Shown: positions 22,914 to 30,105 of the stretch, piece by piece
Position numbering within the stretch: position 1 is the stretch's first letter
Layout of the letters: each line of letters opens with the position of its first letter
Source: an uncultured Chloroflexota bacterium
GTDB lineage: Bacteria; Chloroflexota; Chloroflexia; Chloroflexales; Chloroflexaceae
Reading direction: 5' to 3'
DNA: 50,070 bases
NCBI GenBank assembly: GCA_937120965.1
Contig: CAKZKA010000106.1
Location: 1-50,070, forward strand
The notes under the pieces: model-generated
What the model was told of the DNA's origin: nothing
Seen by the model: only the letters and a program-made list of their open reading frames with translations
Databases searched by the model: none
Position numbers and translations under genes: made by a program

Positions 22914-23035
22914 CGAGGTGAACATAGCCCGTGTGCCGGAGGGTTTGGGTGTAGAGGCGCGGCGGCGCCGCGCCTCTACGCCCTCCCAAACCCACACCTG
23001 TTTTCATCCTGTCAGGGTGCGGCGCAGCCGCACAG
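22914..23035 (+). repeat. Family A repeat interrupted by a perfect hairpin
   Basis: GCCGAGGTGAACATAGCCCG and GGAGGGTTTGGG are followed by a foreign hairpin at 22951-22979, then CCCTCCCAAACC, TTTTCATCCTG and TGCGGCGCAGCCGCA. It lies between the VWA-FHA start and the end of the oxidase subunit I gene. Confidence 0.75.
22951..22979. repeat. Perfect 13 bp-stem hairpin inserted in family A
   Basis: GTAGAGGCGCGGC (22951-22963), loop GGC and GCCGCGCCTCTAC (22967-22979) form a perfect palindrome. It replaces the central GGGAGGGCTGCGCCCTCCC part of the surrounding family A unit, so it looks inserted or swapped in. Confidence 0.7.
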
Positions 23036-23082
23036 GCGTCTGACAGGTTTTTAGGCCGGATGCGCCACTCAGATGCCAGGCA

Positions 23083-24765
23083 TCACCAGGGTGACATCCC
23101 CGGAATATTGAAGCGCCCCGTAGTGGCGAGGAAGTAGAGCGTGGGACCATAGTTGATCGCCACCAGCACAATCGCGCTGAGCACCCAGGGTGTCAGGCGG
23201 TCGAGGAAAGCCGGCACATCCTCCGGCCCCGAGAGCGCCCGGGCAAAGGTTACCGGCCCGGCTTCCTCACGCTTGCCAACCGTGAGTGTCATCACCATGT
23301 TCACCAGGAAACAGAGGGCGCTGGCAAACATCAGCAGACCGCCGATCATGGTGAAGGGGAGCAGGCCTTCCCATTCAGGCAGTACGTAGGGAGCGGAGCC
23401 GATCATCGTGCGCCGGGGCATGCCCGCCAGGCCCAGCATATGCATAAAGTGGGAGAAAAAGATCATTCCGATCAGCCAGAGCCAGGCCTGGGCCAGGCCC
23501 AACCCCCTGCTCCACAGCGCCCGGCCACTGAGGTGCGGCAGAAGCCAGTAGGTCAGCCCCATAAAGGTCAGCGCCACCGCCGAACCGACGGTCAGGTGGA
23601 AATGTCCGGAGATCCAGGCTGTATTGTGGACCACCAGGTTCAGGTTGTAGCTGGCATTGATCACCCCGCTGGCGCCCCCGAAGGCGAAGAGCATCATCGC
23701 GAAGACCTGGGTGGTAAACGCCGGCTCATTCCATGGCAGGGCGAAGATCCAGGCCAGCCAGCCCTTGCCGCCGCGGCTGCGACCGGCATGCTCCAGCGAA
23801 GCAACGACGTTGAAGAACGTCAGCAGGCTGGGGAAAAAGACGCCGACCGTGAAAATAAAGTGGACCAGTTTCCAGATCTGGGAAATGCCAGGGTCGGTGT
23901 ACTGGTGGTGCAGGCCAATCGGCACGGACATCACCAGGAAGAGCAAGAACGACACGCGGGCCATCGGCTCGCTGAACAGTTTGCCGCCCGCCAGCTTCGG
24001 AACAATCGTATACCACGAGATGTAGGCCGGCAGGAGCCAGAAATACACGATAGGATGGCCGGTGAACCAGAACAGGGTGCGCGCCAGCAGCGGATCCGTG
24101 CCCGGCGCCAGCCCGAAGGCCCAGGGGAGCAGCAGCACCAGCATCTCGACCGCAATGCCGAAGGTGGCAATTACCCACATCGTCATTGTCACGATCGACA
24201 TGAACGCTGCCAGGGGGACCCTCGCGCCCGGATTATCCCGACGCCAGGCCATCAGGGTCATCACCTGATTCGCCAGGAGAAAATAGGTTCCCACCACCAC
24301 GATCGTGAGTCCGAGGTAGAAGAAGCCATTAGCCTTGAGTGGGGGGTAGAACGTGAACATCACCGTGGCCTGGTTCAGCAGGATCGGCACCGCCGCGATG
24401 AGCAGGCCGGCGGTCATGAAGTAGAAGGTAAACCAGGCCAACCCCCGATTGACCAGGGGACGGTTGAAGGACGTTGCCGTCACGAAGGTCAGAAAACCAA
24501 CAATAAAGAACGTGGTAAACACCAGCACGTTGAGCACGCCGTGCAGCGTCAGGCCCTGGTAGTAGCCGCCGGGGAGAATGGCCTTGATCGGTTTGTACAG
24601 ATCAATGCCGTTGTACTGCAACACCTGCAGCACACCCATCAGCCCGCCCAGGGCCAGGGCCAGGAAAGCCACCAGGATGTTAAGGCCAGCAACACGTTTC
24701 TCGGTCGCAAAGCGATCAGCGACATCTGCGCGCGCTGCGGCCCGTGGTCGAGCAATGACTGCCAT
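23083..24765 (-). CDS. cbaA: Cytochrome c oxidase subunit I, ba3 type
   Basis: This 560-residue, 12-13-helix haem-copper oxidase subunit reduces oxygen to water while pumping protons. Expected ligands are present. His75 and His390 bind the low-spin haem and His388 the high-spin haem. CuB is bound by His237, His286 and His287, and the cross-linked Tyr is Tyr241. Spacing is like that of Thermus ba3 oxidase, placing it in the B family. It is the last gene of the cluster, 48 bp after subunit II. Upstream genes encode the small subunit and Sco, so this should be a functional high-affinity terminal oxidase. Confidence 0.95.
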   Translation of the reverse strand: MAVIARPRAAARADVADRFATEKRVAGLNILVAFLALALGGLMGVLQVLQYNGIDLYKPIKAILPGGYYQGLTLHGVLNVLVFTTFFIVGFLTFVTATSFNRPLVNRGLAWFTFYFMTAGLLIAAVPILLNQATVMFTFYPPLKANGFFYLGLTIVVVGTYFLLANQVMTLMAWRRDNPGARVPLAAFMSIVTMTMWVIATFGIAVEMLVLLLPWAFGLAPGTDPLLARTLFWFTGHPIVYFWLLPAYISWYTIVPKLAGGKLFSEPMARVSFLLFLVMSVPIGLHHQYTDPGISQIWKLVHFIFTVGVFFPSLLTFFNVVASLEHAGRSRGGKGWLAWIFALPWNEPAFTTQVFAMMLFAFGGASGVINASYNLNLVVHNTAWISGHFHLTVGSAVALTFMGLTYWLLPHLSGRALWSRGLGLAQAWLWLIGMIFFSHFMHMLGLAGMPRRTMIGSAPYVLPEWEGLLPFTMIGGLLMFASALCFLVNMVMTLTVGKREEAGPVTFARALSGPEDVPAFLDRLTPWVLSAIVLVAINYGPTLYFLATTGRFNIPGMSPW

Positions 24766-24813
24766 GATGAAACCTCTTGCTCAGAGTGCATAGGGGCGCC
24801 GCCGACGGCGCAG

Positions 24814-25305
24814 CTAACGCACAATCACCTTGCCTGACATTACGTGATGGCCACTGCCGCAGTACTCGTGACAGACAATCAGATACTCACCGGGCCGGTC
24901 GAAGCGCACGGTCAGCCTGGAGATCTGGCCCGGCACGACCATCATGTTGATAGGCGTGCCAACGATCTTGAAGCCGTGAATGACGTCGCGGCTGGTAAGC
25001 ACAAAGGTCACCTCGGAGCCGGCGGGCACCTCGATCTCGTTGGGGGTGAAGAGAAAGACCTGGGCGATTAGGGTTGCCTGGTACTTGCCCGGCGCCAGCT
25101 CGCGCAGACCAGGCTCGTCGAAAGGCTGGGTGACGGCGATGGCCTTTGGCTCGATGCGCCCGGCGACATCGGGTACGCGCAGGCCGACTGCGAAGGCGGT
25201 TAGAACCACCGCGGTAATCACCGCGACGGGGATGGCAACGCTCGGCAAGATCCAGGCCACCTCAAACAGGTAGCCCATGAACTTCTCGGGGTTCTTCAGC
25301 ATCAT
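24814..25305 (-). CDS. cbaB: Cytochrome c oxidase subunit II, ba3 type (CuA)
   Basis: This 163-residue protein has one N-terminal membrane helix (about 15-42) and a periplasm-facing cupredoxin domain with a full CuA site: His110, Cys145, Glu147 carbonyl, Cys149, His153 and Met156 (CHEYCGSGHHVM). It accepts electrons from a cytochrome c or copper protein and passes them to subunit I. ATG 25305 overlaps the TGA of the small upstream gene as ATGA, implying translational coupling. A 17-residue upstream extension was rejected for that reason. Confidence 0.93.
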   Translation of the reverse strand: MMLKNPEKFMGYLFEVAWILPSVAIPVAVITAVVLTAFAVGLRVPDVAGRIEPKAIAVTQPFDEPGLRELAPGKYQATLIAQVFLFTPNEIEVPAGSEVTFVLTSRDVIHGFKIVGTPINMMVVPGQISRLTVRFDRPGEYLIVCHEYCGSGHHVMSGKVIVR

Positions 25306-25499
25306 GGCTGGATGATCCCTCCATTGCTCAACAGTTGCAGATACACCTGCAACCACAGGCCGACGATCAGCACCAGATAGCCACAGATGATCAATAAGGC
25401 GCCCCGTGGCGGTTCATGGCTCTCCTCGTGCTCTTCCTCCTCCCTGGCTGGCCGCGCCCGGGCCCAGCGCTCGCGTTCAGGCGGGTGTTGCATTGCCAT
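25302..25499 (-). CDS. Small single-helix oxidase subunit (subunit IIa-like)
   Basis: This 65-residue protein has a charged, acidic N-terminal part (AREEEEHEESHE) and one C-terminal transmembrane helix (about 38-58). This fits the short subunit IIa (CbaD) of ba3 oxidases, a one-helix protein that packs beside subunits I and II. The assignment rests on size, topology and position directly before subunit II with an ATGA overlap. ATG 25499 has GGAGAGGAG 12-14 bases upstream. A longer frame to 25649 runs through family A repeat DNA and was rejected. Confidence 0.65.
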   Translation of the reverse strand: MAMQHPPERERWARARPAREEEEHEESHEPPRGALLIICGYLVLIVGLWLQVYLQLLSNGGIIQP

Positions 25500-25542
25500 A
25501 GACGGTGTTGCTCCTCTCCAGCTTGTCATGTAGCTGCACGCT

Positions 25543-25995
25543 GATGTGAAAATACGGGGAAACCGGGTTTCCCCATCCCCCTGCCTGTGGGGGCGGCAAG
25601 CCCTCCCCACCGGGAGGGTTTTCATTCTGGTGTTGTGCGCCATGCGCATGACCGTCTAATGTGAACATATGGGGAAACCGGGTTTCCCCATCCCCCTTCC
25701 TGTGGGGGAGGCGCCAGCCGCTCCCACCAGCGGTTGGGACATGGGGAAACCGGGTTTCCCCATCCCCCTCCCTGCGGGGAGGCGCCCGGTTTCCTCCCCC
25801 AGCGAGGGAGGGCCAGGGAGGAGGCGGCCCTCCCAGAGATGCCCCATGGTCATCGCAGCGTTGTGCGCCCCGCGCATGGGCGTCTAATGTGAACATACGG
25901 GGAAACCGAGTTTCCCCATGTCCCTCCCTGATGGACGACTGATGTGAACATATGGGAAAACCGGGTTTCCCCATACCCCCGCCCACGGAGGTGGC
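25543..25995 (+). repeat. Family A tandem array between sco and oxidase genes
   Basis: Five copies of the GGGGAAACC/GGTTTCCCC palindrome lie near 25556, 25671, 25743, 25900 and 25952. They alternate with CCCTCCCTG modules and with GTTGTGCGCCATGCGCATG or GTTGTGCGCCCCGCGCATG hairpins. Orientation is opposite to the oxidase genes. The array would lie within any transcript running from sco into the oxidase genes. No gene is seen in this 542 bp spacer. Confidence 0.85.
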
Positions 25996-26041
25996 ACGCC
26001 GCCCCGCAGCGTCGTGCGGAGCGCGCGGCTCGCCACTGCTA

Positions 26042-26773
26042 TCAGTCTGGGTAGCAGAGGAACAGGTGCGAGGCTTCGTACACCTGACGCATCAGACCGC
26101 TGCTGCCAAGCTCCTGGCGCACCAGGTCAATGTCGCGTAGAAAGGTTTGCACCCGGAGCCGCTCGCCCTGGTATCTGGCCCGGATCATGCCGTTGCTGTC
26201 TACCAGAATGATCCGTTGATCGTGCTTGATCAACCCGTTTGCATCGGCCTGACCGTAGTAGAAGCCCAGCTCGCCGCCGATCAGGGCTTTCAGTTCGGCG
26301 GGATCGCCCGTGGCAAAGCGCCAGGAGCGCCGGTCGGCACCCAGTTGCGCGGCGTAGGTTTGTAGCGCCTCGCGCGTGTCGCGTTCGGGATCAAAGCTGA
26401 TCGTGAGCAAGAGCACTTCGCTTCCCAGGCGGCCCTCGGCGCGCAGATGCTCACGCAGGGCCACAAGCTGCTCGCGCTGCGCGGCACAGTCCTCACCGCA
26501 ATGGGTGTAGGAAAAATTGATGAACACCAGCCGCCCCGCAAGGTCATTCGAATTGATGGGAAGACCGTACTGATCCTCGAGGGCGAAGGAGGGCAGCGGG
26601 GCGATGCGCGGCAGCACTTTCACCGGTTGCGCTACGGCAAACCAGAGCACGAGCGCCAGCACTGCCAGGCCCAGGGCTATCAGACCATACATAGCGATCC
26701 GGGCGCCCTGGCTCAGGCGCAGGGTGCTGTCGGGGATCCGCTCGGGGGCCAGGACCAGTTTCAGGGGACGCAT
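26042..26773 (-). CDS. Sco1/SenC family copper chaperone
   Basis: This 243-residue membrane-anchored thioredoxin-fold protein delivers copper to or reduces the CuA site of oxidase subunit II. One membrane helix (about 27-48) precedes the Sco domain. Copper ligands are Cys92 and Cys96 in HCGEDC and His184 in KHDQR. Position upstream of the ba3 oxidase genes on the same strand supports a role in its assembly. A TATACT -10 candidate lies on the minus strand at 26812-26817, but no good -35 is visible. Confidence 0.93.
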   Translation of the reverse strand: MRPLKLVLAPERIPDSTLRLSQGARIAMYGLIALGLAVLALVLWFAVAQPVKVLPRIAPLPSFALEDQYGLPINSNDLAGRLVFINFSYTHCGEDCAAQREQLVALREHLRAEGRLGSEVLLLTISFDPERDTREALQTYAAQLGADRRSWRFATGDPAELKALIGGELGFYYGQADANGLIKHDQRIILVDSNGMIRARYQGERLRVQTFLRDIDLVRQELGSSGLMRQVYEASHLFLCYPD

Positions 26774-26889
26774 AGGGTTACTTGTGATCGCAGGAACAAG
26801 TCACAGGGTAGAGTATATTTTGTGAGCGAAACTAATACGGTGAAGTCTCGGCAACCACTGATAGTGATGCATTAACTTCCTATCGGGAA

Positions 26890-27060
26890 GCAGGTGAACA
26901 CGCGCCACGCTGGCGCGACCGGGCTTTCCCGGACCCGCGCCCGGCGGCTGGGGCGTGGGGAAAGCGGGTTTCCCCACGCCCCTTCTCGTGAGGAGAGGCG
27001 TAGCGGCGCTGCCGCTTCGCGCCGCTCCGTGTTTCATTACGGCAATGCGTGGCAAAGCCG
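26890..27060 (+). repeat. Divergent family A repeat between sco and iclR
   Basis: CAGGTGAACACGCGCC, a GGGGAAAGCGGGTTTCCCC palindrome near 26956-26974, then GAGGAGAGGCGTAGCGGCGC, a GCGGCGC...GCGCCGC palindrome and TTTCATTACGGCAATGC. It is more eroded than other copies. The adjacent bases 26774-26889 hold the sco leader. Confidence 0.6.
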
Positions 27061-27091
27061 CGTAAATAGCCGGCAGGCGCAAGGGTGTTTG

Positions 27092-27121
27092 TTGACATCT
27101 CTGCCCCCTCTCGGCTATAGT
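27092..27121 (+). promoter_or_regulatory. Sigma-70-type promoter of the iclR gene
   Basis: TTGACA (27092-27097), an 18 bp spacer and TATAGT (27116-27121) give a strong match. The start would be near 27128, leaving a leader of about 35 nt. IclR proteins often bind near their own promoters, but no clear palindrome is seen here. Confidence 0.65.
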
Positions 27122-27162
27122 GCTGCTATCGTGGTGAATCCCCCCGCTGTCTACGAAACACT

Positions 27163-27948
27163 ATGGTCCAATCGCTTGATCGTGCCTTTGATGTGCTCGA
27201 GGCGTTGGCGGAGGCGGAGGACGATATCAGTCTTTCGCAACTGACCGAGCGTGTCGGCTTGCCCCTGGGCACGGTGCATCGCCTGCTGGGGAGCCTGGTG
27301 GCGCGAGGCTACGCTGCCCAGGATCGCGATACGCGCCTCTACGGCCCCGGGCCACGCTTGCTACAGGTGGCGGCCCGCGCCGCCAGTAATCGCCGCTTTC
27401 ACCTCGACCGCATCGCCCGACCGGTGCTCCAGCGCCTCACCGAGGTGACCGACGAGACCAGCAATCTGGTGATCCTGCATCATAACGAGGGGGTCTACAG
27501 CGAGCAGGTCTCCAGCCCGCGGCTGGTGCGGATGTTTACTGAGGTTGGGCAGCGCGCGCCTTTGTACTGCACCGGGAGCGGCAAGGCGATCCTCTCCACC
27601 TTCACCCCCGAGCAGCTCGACGCCTATCTGGAGCATACTCCCTTGCAGGGCTTTACCCCCCGCACGGTCGTCAGCGCCGAACGGCTGCGCGAGGAGCTCG
27701 AGGCTGCCCGCGCCCAGGGCTTTGCCCTCGATGACGAGGAACGCGAACTGGGGGTGTGCTGCGTCGCCGCGCCGATCTTCGACCGCTTCGGTCGCTGTGT
27801 TGCCGCGATCAGCATCTCTGGCCCCACCGCGCGTATGCCAATCGAACGCGCCCGCGCCCTTGGCCCGCTGGTGCGCCAGGCCGCCGATGAGTGCAGCGCC
27901 CAGTTGGGCTATTGCCCCCCCACGCCAGTGGAGACGGCTGAGACGTGA
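27163..27948 (+). CDS. IclR family transcriptional regulator
   Basis: This 261-residue regulator has an N-terminal winged helix-turn-helix (about 1-65; SQLTERVGLPLGTVHRLLGS is the recognition region) and a C-terminal GAF-like IclR effector domain (about 80-248) with the usual YCTGSGKAILS and LDDEERELGVCCVAAPI segments. The glycerate 2-kinase gene follows after 96 bp on the same strand. Control of glyoxylate/glycerate metabolism is therefore likely, as for several known IclR members. The effector is not identifiable from sequence. Confidence 0.9.
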   Translation: MVQSLDRAFDVLEALAEAEDDISLSQLTERVGLPLGTVHRLLGSLVARGYAAQDRDTRLYGPGPRLLQVAARAASNRRFHLDRIARPVLQRLTEVTDETSNLVILHHNEGVYSEQVSSPRLVRMFTEVGQRAPLYCTGSGKAILSTFTPEQLDAYLEHTPLQGFTPRTVVSAERLREELEAARAQGFALDDEERELGVCCVAAPIFDRFGRCVAAISISGPTARMPIERARALGPLVRQAADECSAQLGYCPPTPVETAET

Positions 27949-28044
27949 GGCGCGGCAGGCAGGTTGCTCGGCATCCCTCGCCAACCGGTCGGGTCTGCTA
28001 TGAGCTAGAAGCGGGGGTTCACCACGCGCCTGCCCGCAGGCGCC

Positions 28045-29436
28045 ATGGTCAGTCAGAAAGCAACAGCGCCTATGGATCCGCAACGCCTCTGGACGGCATC
28101 GCTGCGGGCTGCGCCCTGCGGCGACGCTATCACCGCCATCATGGCCGCGGCCCTCAGTGCCGTCGAGCCCGGCGCTGCCGTGCGACGCTGCCTGCGGCGG
28201 GAGGGCGATACCCTCATTGCCGGGGAACGCGCCTTCGATCTGCGAACGATTGATCGGGTCCTGGTGATCGGCGCGGGGAAGGCTGGAGCGCCTATGGCCC
28301 GCGCTGCGGCTGACGTTCTGGGCCCGGCGCTGAGCGCGGGCCTGGTGGTGGTGAAGGACGGGCACTTCGACGGCCCGGCCCCTCCTCGTGTCGCCATCGT
28401 TGAGGCGGGCCACCCGGTGCCCGATGAACGCGGCGTGGCCGCCGCGCGCCGCCTAACTGAGCTGCTCCGCGATTGTTCCCCGCGCGACCTGGTGATCGCC
28501 CTGATCTCCGGCGGCGGATCAGCCCTGCTGACCCTGCCCGCTCCCGGCATCACCCTTACTGATCTCCAGGCCCTCACCGCCGATCTGCTCGCCTCCGGCG
28601 CAAGTATCGGCGAGATCAATGCCCTCCGCAAACACCTCGACCTGGTGAAGGGCGGCGGCCTGGCACGTATGGCCCACCCGGCGGCGCTGGTCACCCTTGT
28701 GCTGTCTGATGTGGTCGGTAACCCGCTCGATGTGATCGCCTCCGGCCCGACCGTGGCCGATACCAGCACCTTTGGCGAGGCCTGGGCCGTTCTGGAGCGC
28801 TATGGCTTGAGCGGGCGCGCGCCTGCCGGCATTGTCGCCCATCTGCGCGCCGGGTTGGCCGGCGCCATTCCCGAGACGCCCAAACCCGGCGACCCGGCGC
28901 TGGCCGGCGCCAGCACCACCCTGGTGGGCAGCAACCAGATCGCTGCCGATGCCGCTCTCGCCGCGGCGCAGGCCGCCGGTTTCCACACTCTGCTGCTCAC
29001 CACGTTTCTGGAGGGGGAAGCGCGCGAAGCCGGGCGCTTTCTGGCTGCTGTGTTGCGCGAACTTGCCGCCAGCAACCGGCCGCTGCCCCGTCCGGCCTGC
29101 CTCGTGGTCGGTGGCGAAACGACCGTGACCCTCCGCGGAGCGGGACGGGGCGGGCGCAACCAGGAACTGGCCCTCGCCGCGGCCCTGGCTCTTGCCGGCA
29201 CGCCCGATGTGGCCCTGGTCGCCCTGGCTACCGATGGCGGCGATGGACCCACCGATGCTGCTGGCGCCGTCGCCACCGGTGACACCGTGCGCCGCGCCCG
29301 CGCCCTGGGCCTCGACCCCGCCGCGCGCCTGGCCCACAATGATGCCTATCCCTTTTTCGAGGCTCTCGGTGACCTGCTACGCCCCGGCCCGACGACGACC
29401 AATGTGAATGATCTGGCGTTTTTGTTCGCGTGGTGA
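28045..29436 (+). CDS. Glycerate 2-kinase (MOFRL family)
   Basis: This 463-residue enzyme phosphorylates D-glycerate to 2-phosphoglycerate. It has the N-terminal DUF4147 domain (about 25-270) with VLVIGAGKAGAPMA, DGH and SGGGSALL motifs. The C-terminal MOFRL domain (about 345-455) has GGETTVTL, GRGGRNQELALA and ATDGGDGPTDAAG. Length fits the family. ATG 28045 is taken; ATG 28072 is also possible and neither has a strong ribosome site. It probably forms a unit with the upstream IclR gene, feeding glycerate from glyoxylate or serine routes into central carbon metabolism. Confidence 0.93.
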   Translation: MVSQKATAPMDPQRLWTASLRAAPCGDAITAIMAAALSAVEPGAAVRRCLRREGDTLIAGERAFDLRTIDRVLVIGAGKAGAPMARAAADVLGPALSAGLVVVKDGHFDGPAPPRVAIVEAGHPVPDERGVAAARRLTELLRDCSPRDLVIALISGGGSALLTLPAPGITLTDLQALTADLLASGASIGEINALRKHLDLVKGGGLARMAHPAALVTLVLSDVVGNPLDVIASGPTVADTSTFGEAWAVLERYGLSGRAPAGIVAHLRAGLAGAIPETPKPGDPALAGASTTLVGSNQIAADAALAAAQAAGFHTLLLTTFLEGEAREAGRFLAAVLRELAASNRPLPRPACLVVGGETTVTLRGAGRGGRNQELALAAALALAGTPDVALVALATDGGDGPTDAAGAVATGDTVRRARALGLDPAARLAHNDAYPFFEALGDLLRPGPTTTNVNDLAFLFAW

Positions 29437-29499
29437 CCCCTTGCACGGGTAGCGTTTTTTGGGCTACGCCCGCTGCACCTCACCCTTCTGCTCTGAGCG

Positions 29500-29755
29500 G
29501 GTTTACGGGTGCACAGAACGTATGGGCGCCAACGGGCGTTATGGCGTTGGGATGCGCTGGTTGGTCCTCACCCCCGGCCCCCTTCGACAGGCTCAGGCTT
29601 CGCCCTGAGGCTCAGCCCGAAGGGGCGGGCCTCTCCAGCTTCGCTGGAGCGCCTGCGCTGAGCCTGCCGAAGCGGGGAGACCCGAGCCGTGCGCGGGGGG
29701 CATTCCAATGCAGTACGCGCCACGCTGGCTCGGATGTTCTGTCCGCCCTTAAACC
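29500..29755. mobile_element. Family B MITE-like element, complete copy 2
   Basis: This 256 bp element is closely similar to 21099-21353 along its length. The left end (GGTTTACGGGTGCACAGAAC) has drifted, while the right end (GTTCTGTCCGCCCTTAAACC) is intact. It keeps the CTTCGACAGGCTCAG/CTGAGCCTGCCGAAG pair and the CTCCAGC-TTC-GCTGGAG hairpin. It lies after the glycerate kinase gene. Confidence 0.78.
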
Positions 29756-29781
29756 CCTGCCAGGAGAAGGTGTCAGAATCT

Positions 29782-29822
29782 GGCGTTGCGATACGTCAGC
29801 GGAGCCAGCGCATCGCAACGCC
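29782..29822. other. Stem-loop with 11 bp stem
   Basis: GGCGTTGCGAT (29782-29792) pairs perfectly with ATCGCAACGCC (29812-29822) around a 19-base loop. It lies between convergent genes and has no downstream T-run, so its role is unknown. Confidence 0.5.
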
Positions 29823-29960
29823 AACCACATACCCCCCTCTCCCGCTCAGGGCTATGCATTACCCACAAGTTGGGAAGGGGGGCGGGGGATAAGGACAAAG
29901 CCGCCTGAGTTGCCCTCAACCGCTCCATGGGTCCGTAGGATTGCTGGCGCTCAGGGGTGG

Positions 29961-30075
29961 GCAGGTCCTCACCCCCCATCCCCCCTCTCCACCGTAGGTG
30001 GAGAGGGGGGCGGGAGCAGCCTGATCCCCCCGCTCCAGCTCGGCCAGAGCAGGGGGCAGGGGGGTGAGGACCTGC
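29961..30075. repeat. 115 bp inverted-repeat element between convergent genes
   Basis: A 17 bp perfect inverted repeat (GCAGGTCCTCACCCCCC, 29961-29977, and its complement at 30059-30075) encloses a second perfect 13 bp-stem hairpin (29980-29992 with 29998-30010). It could act as a bidirectional terminator for glycerate kinase and the GT39 gene or be a small mobile element. No second copy is seen in the window. Confidence 0.6.
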
Positions 30076-30105
30076 AGCGCATCAGGGCACCATCCGCCAA
30101 AAACT

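Noticed and set aside
23440-24837. 465-codon plus-strand frame over oxidase subunit I
   Set aside because: Gln/Glu/His-rich nonsense composition opposite conserved transmembrane helices of subunit I.
25656-25990. Several small proteins with MGKPGFPIP-type repeats
   Set aside because: These frames are translations of the tandem palindromic repeat; the same peptides appear at every family A locus on both strands.
29445-29475. Rho-independent terminator after glycerate kinase
   Set aside because: GGGTAGC and GCTACGCCC pair only with a bulge and the T-run is in the loop, not after the stem.
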